A stretch of DNA of 64,000 bases from Clostridiaceae bacterium Marseille-Q4145. Its GTDB lineage: Bacteria; Bacillota; Clostridia; Lachnospirales; Lachnospiraceae. Below, one piece after another: positions 57,970 through 64,000 of this stretch. Position 1 is the stretch's first letter; each line of letters opens with the position of its first letter. The notes under the pieces were generated by a model, which was not told where the DNA came from, made no database searches, and saw nothing but the letters and a program-made list of their open reading frames with translations. Position numbers and translations under genes: made by a program. The DNA is taken from NCBI GenBank assembly GCA_018223365.1, contig JAGTTP010000001.1, forward strand, positions 1,368,822 through 1,432,821. The letters run 5' to 3'.

Positions 57970-58002
57970 TTCGATTCACCCGTCAATCACCCGTGAATCG
58001 AA
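57970..58002 (+). promoter_or_regulatory. 10-bp perfect inverted repeat just before a ribosome site
   Basis: TTCGATTCAC (57970-57979) and GTGAATCGAA (57993-58002) flank 13 nt, ending 2 bp before GGAGGT of the 58016 gene. This resembles the repeat ahead of the sigma-like gene at 3931, although here the ribosome site itself is outside the stem. Confidence 0.65.
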
Positions 58003-58015
58003 ATGGAGGTACATA

Positions 58016-58429
58016 ATGAAGAAAATTAACCTTCGGGAACTTTATCCTGATGTTTATACAACAGACTTTTTTGTAGATGTGACAGAGAAAGTAATGGAGA
58101 CTATTCGAGCAGCTGAACGTGCGGAGGCTGCGTATGAGCGAAAGATGTATCGTTATAAAGCACAGTATTCTCTGGATTGCGAGAATGGCATTGAAAATGC
58201 GGTGCTGTTGAAGCCGCAAACACCGGAGATGCTTCTGGAGGAAAAGCAGCTGCGGGAGCAGCTCTATGCCGCTGTGATGGCTCTGCCAGAGAAGCAGGCC
58301 AAGAGGATCTATGCCCGGTATTACCTGGGTATGCGTGTGAGTGAGATCGCCGCAGCGGAGGGTGTAGACCCAAGCCGTGTCCGTGACAGCATCCGGCGCG
58401 GTCTGAAGCAGCTGGCAAAGTATTTTTAG
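58016..58429 (+). CDS. Sigma-70 region 4-like regulator 2 (137 aa)
   Basis: The C-terminal 60 residues form a sigma region 4 HTH (VMALPEKQAKRIYARYYLGM, then VSEIAAAEGVDPSRVRDSIRRG). The N-terminus (LRELYPDVYTTDFFVDVTEKV) is not region 2. It probably acts as an accessory sigma-like activator for the ICE or cargo. GGAGGTACATA precedes the ATG, the same spacing and sequence style as the gene at 3931. Confidence 0.82.
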   Translation: MKKINLRELYPDVYTTDFFVDVTEKVMETIRAAERAEAAYERKMYRYKAQYSLDCENGIENAVLLKPQTPEMLLEEKQLREQLYAAVMALPEKQAKRIYARYYLGMRVSEIAAAEGVDPSRVRDSIRRGLKQLAKYF

Positions 58430-58442
58430 GATAGAATAACAA

Positions 58443-58488
58443 AGGGCGCAAGGCCACATAGTGCTTCTGGCACAGGGCTTTGCGCCCT
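58443..58488 (+). terminator. Hairpin after sigma-like gene 2
   Basis: AGGGCGCAAGGCC pairs with GGGCTTTGCGCCCT. The T-run is weak (ATTTG). Confidence 0.6.
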
Positions 58489-58498
58489 ATTTGCAAGC

Positions 58499-58527
58499 TT
58501 GTATTCTTCGAGCAAAGGAAATATAAT
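58499..58527 (+). promoter_or_regulatory. Promoter of cargo cassette 2
   Basis: TTGTAT (58499-58504), a 17-bp spacer TCTTCGAGCAAAGGAAA and TATAAT (58522-58527). It is nearly the same as the cassette 1 promoter, including the TTCGAG in the spacer. Confidence 0.85.
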
Positions 58528-58550
58528 AAACCATATTGGAGGGAAACTAT

Positions 58551-58727
58551 ATGGATTATATGACGCTGAAAGAAGCAAGTGAAAAATGGGGTGTTACCCC
58601 AAGGCAGATCAATTATCTGTGTGCCGGTGGGCGTATCCCCGGTGCTGTGAAGATGGCTACCATTTGGCTGATTCCCAAGGATGCGGAGAAACCGGCAGAC
58701 CGTCGTTTCAAAAATACAAAAAAATAA
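58551..58727 (+). CDS. Small HTH DNA-binding protein, cassette 2
   Basis: A 58-residue HTH_17-type protein (MDYMTLKEASEKWGVTPRQI, then YLCAGGRIPGAVKMATIWLIP), a close relative of the cassette 1 protein at 52690. TTGGAGGGAAAC precedes the ATG. Its repeat occurrence at the head of a cargo cassette suggests a cassette-entry regulator rather than an excisionase. Confidence 0.83.
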   Translation: MDYMTLKEASEKWGVTPRQINYLCAGGRIPGAVKMATIWLIPKDAEKPADRRFKNTKK

Positions 58728-58734
58728 TCCTCTC

Positions 58735-58766
58735 GTGAGATTTCTGTGACATTTGGATGCTACACT
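58735..58766 (+). promoter_or_regulatory. Regulator operator and promoter before the cassette 2 two-component genes
   Basis: GTGAGATTT (58735) and GTGACATTT (58746) are direct repeats 11 bp apart. A -10 TACACT lies at 58761, 15 bp after the start of the second repeat. The same geometry occurs at 60585-60616. Confidence 0.8.
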
Positions 58767-58789
58767 AAGAATGAAGGAGTGTGATACAA

Positions 58790-59476
58790 TTGCGAATTTT
58801 AGTAGTCGAGGATGACCGGCTTTTGAATAATACTTTGTGCTATAACCTGTATACTGCGGGCTATGTCGTGGACTCTGTATTGACAAAATCAGCAGCTAGC
58901 AACTTTCTGACTAAGCAGGATTATGACCTGATCGTGCTGGATGTAAACCTGCCAGATGGGAATGGCTTTGATTTCTGCCGGGAGGTAAAAGAGCGCCGGC
59001 CGGATACGGCGGTGATCTTCCTGACCGCAAATGATATGGAGAGCGATATGCTCAAAGGATATGAGTTGGGCGCAGAGGACTATGTGACCAAGCCATTTCC
59101 TATGAGCGTCTTTCAAAAAAAGCTGTCCGTGGTGCTGGGGCGGCTGGCAAAACAATCTGGCGGCGGGGATTGTTATGAGGATAGCGCACTATCCATCAAT
59201 TTCTCGGAGATGACTGCTTCTCTGTCCGGTAAGGCGCTGGTGTTCACTCCGTTGGAATACCGGCTGTTGAAAATCCTGACCAAAAATCCGCAGAATGTTT
59301 TGACCAGGCAGGTGCTGCTTGAAAAGCTGTGGGATGCCGATGGGAACTTTGTGGATGAACACGCCCTGACTGCGGCCATCAGCCGGGTGCGGAATAAAAT
59401 TGAAACGGATGGACGCCAGTACATCAAGACGGTGTACGGTATGGGCTATATGTGGATCGGAGGGGCATCGAAATGA
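58790..59476 (+). CDS. OmpR-family response regulator, cassette 2
   Basis: A 228-residue regulator: (M)RILVVEDD start, phospho-acceptor Asp51 (LIVLDVNLPDG), Lys in YVTKPF, and a winged-helix output (LEYRLLKILTKNPQNVLTRQ, ISRVRNKIE, GMGYMW). TTG 58790 gives the usual MRILVVEDD start; an in-frame GTG at 58781 is the alternative. It probably binds the GTGA-type repeats at 58735 and 60585, controlling itself and the ABC genes. Confidence 0.92.
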   Translation: MRILVVEDDRLLNNTLCYNLYTAGYVVDSVLTKSAASNFLTKQDYDLIVLDVNLPDGNGFDFCREVKERRPDTAVIFLTANDMESDMLKGYELGAEDYVTKPFPMSVFQKKLSVVLGRLAKQSGGGDCYEDSALSINFSEMTASLSGKALVFTPLEYRLLKILTKNPQNVLTRQVLLEKLWDADGNFVDEHALTAAISRVRNKIETDGRQYIKTVYGMGYMWIGGASK

Positions 59477-60504
59477 ATATGCGAAAACTCTCCATCAACA
59501 AAGCCTGCGTCCTTTTGGGAACGCTTTTGCTGCTGGCGGTTGGTGCAGTCTGCACCGCTGTTCATCTGCTGACCCAGAATATAACCGCTGTCCGGTGTGT
59601 GTTCCTGTTCAGTCTTTTTGTGCTGCTCTGCGTCATCTGCTTTGTGGCGCTGATTCGTCGGAAGCTGGTCCGGTTCTCCGATGCCTTTTGTGGTCAGATG
59701 GATGATATGCTCTCCGAAAATATGCAGCCCAAGCAGACGGTTGAAGAAGAAAACCTGTTCTATAAAATCAACTACCGGCTGGGGCGACTGTACGAGGTCA
59801 TGCAGGAAAATAAAAACAGCATCGCAAAGGAACGGGCTGACCTGCAAGAGCTGATTTCTGACATCTCCCATCAGGTCAAGACCCCGATTGCCAACTTGAA
59901 GATGATCAACAACACGCTGCTTGAAAACGAGGTTCCCCCGCAGAAGCAAAAGGAATTTCTGACAGCCCAGGCCAGCCAGCTTGATAAGCTGGACTTCCTC
60001 ATGCAAGCCATGATTAAAACCTCCCGCCTGGAAACAGGAGTCATTTCACTGGAGCAAAAACAGCAGCCGGTTTATGATACCCTTGCCGCTGCCCTGGGCG
60101 GGATTTTGCTCAATGCCGAAAAGAAACAAATAGATGTGCAGGTGGAATGCCCGGAGCATTTGGATGCACGCCATGATAGAAAATGGACAAGCGAAGCCCT
60201 GTTTAACATTCTGGATAACGCAGTGAAGTACACTCCGGCAGGCGGGCAGATCCATGTGTCGGTGGAAGGCTGGGAAATGTATGTGAAGATCGACATTGCC
60301 GACACCGGCATTGGCATTTCAGAGCAGCACCAGGGAACGATTTTCAAGCGGTTTTACCGGGAAGATGCGGTGCATGATGTGGACGGTATTGGGATTGGCC
60401 TGTATCTGGCTCGTGAGATTGTGACCTTGCAGGGCGGTTATATCCGGGTGGTATCGGAAGTTGGGAAAGGCTCAACCTTTTCTGTTTTCCTGCTCCGAAA
60501 GTAG
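59473..60504 (+). CDS. Sensor histidine kinase, cassette 2
   Basis: A 343-residue kinase with two membrane segments (about 12-33 and 40-61) and a very short outer loop. The H-box is DISHQVKTPIANLK (His133), the N-box LFNILDNAVKYT, and ATP motifs IADTGIGIS and GIGIGLYLA follow. The short loop fits a kinase that senses through its ABC partner. The start overlaps the regulator stop. Confidence 0.92.
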   Translation: MNMRKLSINKACVLLGTLLLLAVGAVCTAVHLLTQNITAVRCVFLFSLFVLLCVICFVALIRRKLVRFSDAFCGQMDDMLSENMQPKQTVEEENLFYKINYRLGRLYEVMQENKNSIAKERADLQELISDISHQVKTPIANLKMINNTLLENEVPPQKQKEFLTAQASQLDKLDFLMQAMIKTSRLETGVISLEQKQQPVYDTLAAALGGILLNAEKKQIDVQVECPEHLDARHDRKWTSEALFNILDNAVKYTPAGGQIHVSVEGWEMYVKIDIADTGIGISEQHQGTIFKRFYREDAVHDVDGIGIGLYLAREIVTLQGGYIRVVSEVGKGSTFSVFLLRK

Positions 60505-60584
60505 AGCAGGCACGCCCCGAAAAAATGAAATGTCACAGGTTCGTGACATTTGGGGCCGAATTTAGCAGAAATTTTTTGTGGCTC

Positions 60585-60616
60585 ATGACATTTCTGTGAG
60601 GTTTGGTCGTTACAAT
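60585..60616 (+). promoter_or_regulatory. Regulator operator and promoter of the ABC genes (cassette 2)
   Basis: ATGACATTT (60585) and GTGAGGTTT (60596) are direct repeats 11 bp apart, and the -10 TACAAT is at 60611, again 15 bp after the second repeat start. A further GTGACATTT is at 60543. The match to 58735-58766 includes sequence and spacing. Confidence 0.85.
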
Positions 60617-60648
60617 GGGTTTATCAAAAAGAAAGGATGGTGTTCTTT

Positions 60649-61314
60649 ATGAGCATTTTGCAAACGACTGAACTAAAAAAATATTATGGCGCAAAACCGA
60701 ACATTACCAGAGCCTTGGATGGTGTGACCCTCTCCATTGAAAAGGGCGAATTTGTTGCCATCGTAGGAACCTCCGGCAGCGGTAAATCTACACTGCTGAA
60801 TATGATTGGTGGGTTGGATGTGCCGACCTCTGGCAAGGTTATTGTGGATGGACGTGAACTCTCAACATTGAAAGATGAGCAGCTTACCATCTTCCGTAGG
60901 AGAAAGATTGGCTTCATCTTCCAGAACTACAATCTGGTTCCGGTGCTGAATGTCTACGAAAATATCGTGCTGCCTGTGGAGCTGGACGGAAACAAGGTAG
61001 ACAAGAAGTTTATGAAAGAAGTCGTTCAGATGCTGGGGCTGGAGGATAAGCTGAACAATATGCCCAATAACCTTTCCGGCGGCCAGCAGCAGCGCGTAGC
61101 CATTGCCCGCGCTTTGGTGTCAAAGCCTGCAATCGTCCTGGCTGATGAACCGACTGGCAATCTGGACAGCAAGACCAGCGCCGATGTGCTGGGGCTTCTG
61201 AAAACCACAAGCCAGAAATTCCATCAGACCCTCGTGATGATTACCCATAACAGTGAGATCGCCCAGCTTGCCGACCGCATCATTCGGATCGAGGATGGTA
61301 AGATCGTGCAGTAA
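60649..61314 (+). CDS. ABC transporter ATP-binding protein (MacB/BceA type)
   Basis: A 221-residue ATPase: Walker A GTSGSGKST (40-48), Q-loop FIFQNYNLVPVL, signature LSGGQQQRVAIARAL and Walker B IVLADEPTGNLD. It pairs with the large FtsX-type permease that follows, as in BceAB/VraFG peptide-resistance transporters. ATG 60649 (MSILQTTELKKYYG) matches the family start; ATG 60637 lies too near the GAAAGG site. Confidence 0.93.
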   Translation: MSILQTTELKKYYGAKPNITRALDGVTLSIEKGEFVAIVGTSGSGKSTLLNMIGGLDVPTSGKVIVDGRELSTLKDEQLTIFRRRKIGFIFQNYNLVPVLNVYENIVLPVELDGNKVDKKFMKEVVQMLGLEDKLNNMPNNLSGGQQQRVAIARALVSKPAIVLADEPTGNLDSKTSADVLGLLKTTSQKFHQTLVMITHNSEIAQLADRIIRIEDGKIVQ

Positions 61315-61328
61315 AGGGGGGCGGGACT

Positions 61329-63962
61329 ATGAATGACATTTTATTTGGCAACAATAATTCCGAAGTAATTACCAAGCTATCCAAACGCTATTTCAAAAAG
61401 AATAAGGTACGCAATCTGGCTGCACTGCTGGCAATTATCCTGACTGCTTTCCTATTTACCTCTATCACTTCCCTGGCGTTCAATATGGCGTCCTCCATCC
61501 AGCTCTCTCTGCAAATGCAGAAAGGCAGCAAGGCGGATGGCACTTTAGGATATATGACGGAGGAACAGTACGAGCAGCTTGTAAACAGCGATTTTGTGGA
61601 GCAGGCAGGTCACCGGCGCATCATTGGCTATGCAAGCAATACTTCCAGCCATTCCATTGAGATCAATTATGCGGACAGTGTGCAGCAGGAGCTGACCTTC
61701 TGTGTGCCTACTCATGGAGCTGCACCGGAGAAAGCGAATGAGATCGCCACCACGGATTTGGCGCTGAAGGCGCTGGGTGTAGAACCAAAGATTGGCGCAG
61801 CGGTTCCGCTGGAATTTGAACTGCGGGGGAAAACTTATCATTATGATATGGTGCTTTCCGGCTGGTGGGAAGCAAGCAATGACTCTGTGAGCGTTGCGAC
61901 TGTTTCAGAGCAGTTTATAAAGGAAAACCCCGATGTGGTCCAGAACACTTATGCGGTAGACCATGAAATGTCCGGCGTTACTTTTTCCGATGTCGTGCTG
62001 AAGAATAAAGCAAATGTTCAGCAGCAGTTGAATGAGTTCGTTTACTCCATTGGCGGCAATCCAGAGGATATGGGCGCAGACAATTTCATTCTCGCCTCTG
62101 AAAATCAAATGTCCCAGGGAGTGACTTCATCAGAGTCCATCGTGTTTGCTGTTGTATTTATCCTGATGTTTGTCGTGTGCGGATACCTGCTGATCTACAA
62201 TATCTTTGATATTTCTGTGATGCAGGATGTTCGTCAATACGGCCTGCTGCGGACGATTGGCACTTCCACACGGCAGATCAAGGGCATTGTGAACCGTCAG
62301 GCGGTCTGGCTCACGCTGATCGGACTGCCTATTGGTCTGATCGCCGGTTTCTTTGCCGGTTGGGTGCTGCTTCCTATCGTGACAGAGATCATTAACCTTG
62401 AATACTCTATGGTGGGTACATCCGTATCGACCTCGCCGCTAATTTTTGTTATCGCTGCTCTCTTTACAATCCTGACCGTGTTTATCAGCACCAGGAAGCC
62501 TGCAAAAAAGGCGGCAAAGATTTCTCCTCTGGAGGCGATTCGCTACACCGAGCAGAACGCCTATAAAAAGAGAAGTGCCAAGCGAACCAATGGGGTAAAG
62601 CTGTCCCGTATGGCCTTTTCCAACCTGGGCCGCAATCGTCGGCGTTCAGCGTTCATCATTATTTCCCTGCTTCTGTGCATCGTCCTGTTTAACTCTATCA
62701 TCATTGTGACGCAAAGCCTTGATGAAGAAAAGTGGGTAAACCGTGTCACCAGAACAGATTTTAATGTCTATAACTCAGCCGCATTTAATGTAATGGAAAG
62801 CGTTCAGCACCATAAAGATACGCTCTCACAACAGGCGGTGGATCTGATTGCCGGACAGCCCGGAGTTGAGGATGAACGCTATCTCTACCGAAATACAAAA
62901 GACGATAGAAATGTATTGGTTGACTATGGGTTTGAAGATTTAAGCGGCATAGAGCTGTTTCATGAGGAAGAAGGCGTCGTAAATCAAAGCTATCAGGGAT
63001 ATAGCCTGTACACAAGTTCTGATACCGAAAGGCGCTATTTTGGCAATGTGATGGGAGCCTCCGAAAATTTCTGGGCTGATATGCGTATTTTTGAAGGCGA
63101 AAAAGATGCCGAAACCTTAACGCAGAAAATGGCTACCGGAGAATATGTCATTATTGGCTGCCCCATGGACAAACTGACAGAGGAACCAAGGAACACTCCG
63201 CTGACCGATCAGTTACAGGTTGGAGAGAGCATTTCCTTCTACAAGGATGGGGAACTGGTCAAAACCAGCACTATCCTTGCAAAAGCGATCCTCGTGGGAA
63301 CGGAAACCGAAACGCCGACAGGCACCACCGCCCAGGCGCACATCGCCGCTGATGCTCCTTTTGTGTATCTGCCGGACACTGTATTTAAGGAAATCTATGA
63401 CGCTCCCACGCTGCTGACTTATGGATTCAATGTGGATGAAGCCTTGCAGCCGCAGATGGAAGAATTTTTAAGCAGCTATGTGAGTGAAAATACTTCGGTT
63501 GCCTATACTTCCACCAAGCTGTTGAAAGAGCAGCTTGATTCGGTCCGCAGCATGATCCTGGTTATCGGCGGTCTGATTGGTTGCATCATGGCCTTTGCAG
63601 GACTGATTAACTTTGCCAACATGATTATTACCAACATCATCACCCGCCGCCATGAGTTTGCTACCATGCAGAGCATCGGTATGACCGGCAAGCAGCTTCG
63701 CCGCTTGACGGTCTATGAGGGCATCTACTATGCCGTAGGTGCGGACATTATCGGCGGAGCAGTCGCAGCGATCCTGGCAGTCACAGTGCTAAAGAGCGCA
63801 TTGAATAGCCCTTCCATGTGGTTCTTTACTCTGAATATTACATTGGTTCCGGTTCTGGTCATTGGTGTGCTTTATCTGCTGCTGGCTGTGGTTATTCCGC
63901 TGATCGTTCTCCATTTCTTTAACAAGGGAACTGTGGTGGAGCGGCTGAGGACTTCGGAGTAA
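61329..63962 (+). CDS. FtsX-like ABC permease (877 aa)
   Basis: A large permease with a first membrane segment at about 32-55, an outer domain of about 210 residues, three segments between about 275 and 390 (VFAVVFILMFVVCGYLLIYN), a linker, another segment near 440-460, a second outer domain, and three C-terminal segments (ILVIGGLIGCIMAFAGLINF and on). This two-half FtsX layout with large outer loops is found in antimicrobial-peptide sensing or export systems. GGGGGGCGGG precedes the ATG. It ends 38 bp before the window edge. Confidence 0.9.
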   Translation: MNDILFGNNNSEVITKLSKRYFKKNKVRNLAALLAIILTAFLFTSITSLAFNMASSIQLSLQMQKGSKADGTLGYMTEEQYEQLVNSDFVEQAGHRRIIGYASNTSSHSIEINYADSVQQELTFCVPTHGAAPEKANEIATTDLALKALGVEPKIGAAVPLEFELRGKTYHYDMVLSGWWEASNDSVSVATVSEQFIKENPDVVQNTYAVDHEMSGVTFSDVVLKNKANVQQQLNEFVYSIGGNPEDMGADNFILASENQMSQGVTSSESIVFAVVFILMFVVCGYLLIYNIFDISVMQDVRQYGLLRTIGTSTRQIKGIVNRQAVWLTLIGLPIGLIAGFFAGWVLLPIVTEIINLEYSMVGTSVSTSPLIFVIAALFTILTVFISTRKPAKKAAKISPLEAIRYTEQNAYKKRSAKRTNGVKLSRMAFSNLGRNRRRSAFIIISLLLCIVLFNSIIIVTQSLDEEKWVNRVTRTDFNVYNSAAFNVMESVQHHKDTLSQQAVDLIAGQPGVEDERYLYRNTKDDRNVLVDYGFEDLSGIELFHEEEGVVNQSYQGYSLYTSSDTERRYFGNVMGASENFWADMRIFEGEKDAETLTQKMATGEYVIIGCPMDKLTEEPRNTPLTDQLQVGESISFYKDGELVKTSTILAKAILVGTETETPTGTTAQAHIAADAPFVYLPDTVFKEIYDAPTLLTYGFNVDEALQPQMEEFLSSYVSENTSVAYTSTKLLKEQLDSVRSMILVIGGLIGCIMAFAGLINFANMIITNIITRRHEFATMQSIGMTGKQLRRLTVYEGIYYAVGADIIGGAVAAILAVTVLKSALNSPSMWFFTLNITLVPVLVIGVLYLLLAVVIPLIVLHFFNKGTVVERLRTSE

Positions 63963-64000
63963 CGACAGAGATTGCTACAATAGATAATCATAAACCTATT

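Larger units (their letters stand above)
57577..58015 (+). other. Gene-free stretch with hairpins and attenuated leader
   Basis: It contains hairpins ACGACGGC/GCCGTCGT (57588-57615), an imperfect 12-bp stem with AAACGGCGGC and GCCGCCGTTT arms (57644-57676), a TATAAT at 57856-57861 and, 18 bp beyond, a terminator (57879-57913). The last part leads to the sigma-like gene. No credible protein gene is seen on either strand. Confidence 0.5.
8356..64000 (+). mobile_element. Integrative conjugative element, Tn1549/CD11xx-like (partial)
   Basis: The gene order (ParA, ParB, RepA-like, PcfB, VirD4, Maff2, VirB6, PrgI, VirB4, CHAP hydrolase, DUF4315, DUF4366, topoisomerase III, primase/ArdC type, TTRAP, methylase-helicase, DUF3849, MobC, CD1845 type, MobP relaxase, then cargo) is that of Tn1549-like ICEs of Clostridia. 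Nearly all genes point one way with 4-bp overlaps. The left end lies somewhere in 8356-8970. The right end is not reached. Its coupling-protein gene is interrupted by another element, so self-transfer is probably blocked at present. Confidence 0.8.

Noticed and set aside
1..64000. rRNA, tRNA genes or a CRISPR array
   Set aside because: No cloverleaf-like 3' CCA region, no conserved rRNA core sequence and no regular repeat-spacer series was seen on reading the window.

Overview
The window comes from a Gram-positive gut-type anaerobe of the Bacillota, most likely class Clostridia. The evidence is strong AGGAGG ribosome sites, frequent TTG/GTG starts, sporulator-type two-component systems, and a conjugation module of the kind found in Tn1549-like elements and the CD11xx genes of Clostridioides difficile. 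Almost everything right of position 3400 is mobile DNA. No rRNA, tRNA or CRISPR array was seen.

Layout. (1) 1-3150, minus strand: a three-gene sensory operon made of a 7TM sensor-like protein, a sensor kinase and a response regulator cut by the window edge. (2) 3360-8355: an integration module with a small gene, a sigma-70-like factor whose Shine-Dalgarno lies in a 16-bp perfect inverted repeat, a structured untranslated stretch, a MazF-type toxin with a cysteine-rich tail, an excisionase-like gene, and two related tyrosine integrases in tandem. (3) 8356-8970: a gene-free junction with repeats and three terminators, probably where one element ends and another begins. (4) 8971-51946: the backbone of an integrative conjugative element (ICE): ParA/ParB, RepA-like initiator, PcfB, VirD4 coupling protein, Maff2, VirB6, PrgI, VirB4, a CHAP hydrolase, topoisomerase III, a primase/ArdC-type fusion, a 2927-residue methylase/helicase, MobC and a MobP-type relaxase. 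(5) 52169-63962: regulators and two cargo cassettes. Each has a small HTH protein, a two-component system and an ABC transporter of the antimicrobial-peptide resistance type.

Nested inside the ICE is a second mobile element of about 10.0 kb (13175-23183). It carries a large serine recombinase, a TnpW-like protein, a resolvase, erm(B) with its intact leader peptide, two cargo membrane or lipoproteins, an oriT, a MobA/MobL relaxase and a primase-helicase. It sits inside virD4. Removing it at a shared TG dinucleotide restores an unbroken 609-codon virD4 frame. The macrolide-resistance element has therefore switched off the ICE coupling protein in a way its own recombinase could reverse.

Other points of note are a TnpV-like gene with its own ribosome site read in a second frame inside the giant methylase/helicase gene; a MazF-type toxin with no protein antitoxin, preceded by a structured leader; an apparent AUC start for the nested relaxase; and clear direct-repeat operators (four repeats at 11-bp steps, and paired GTGA-type repeats with identical promoter geometry) for the two cargo regulators.
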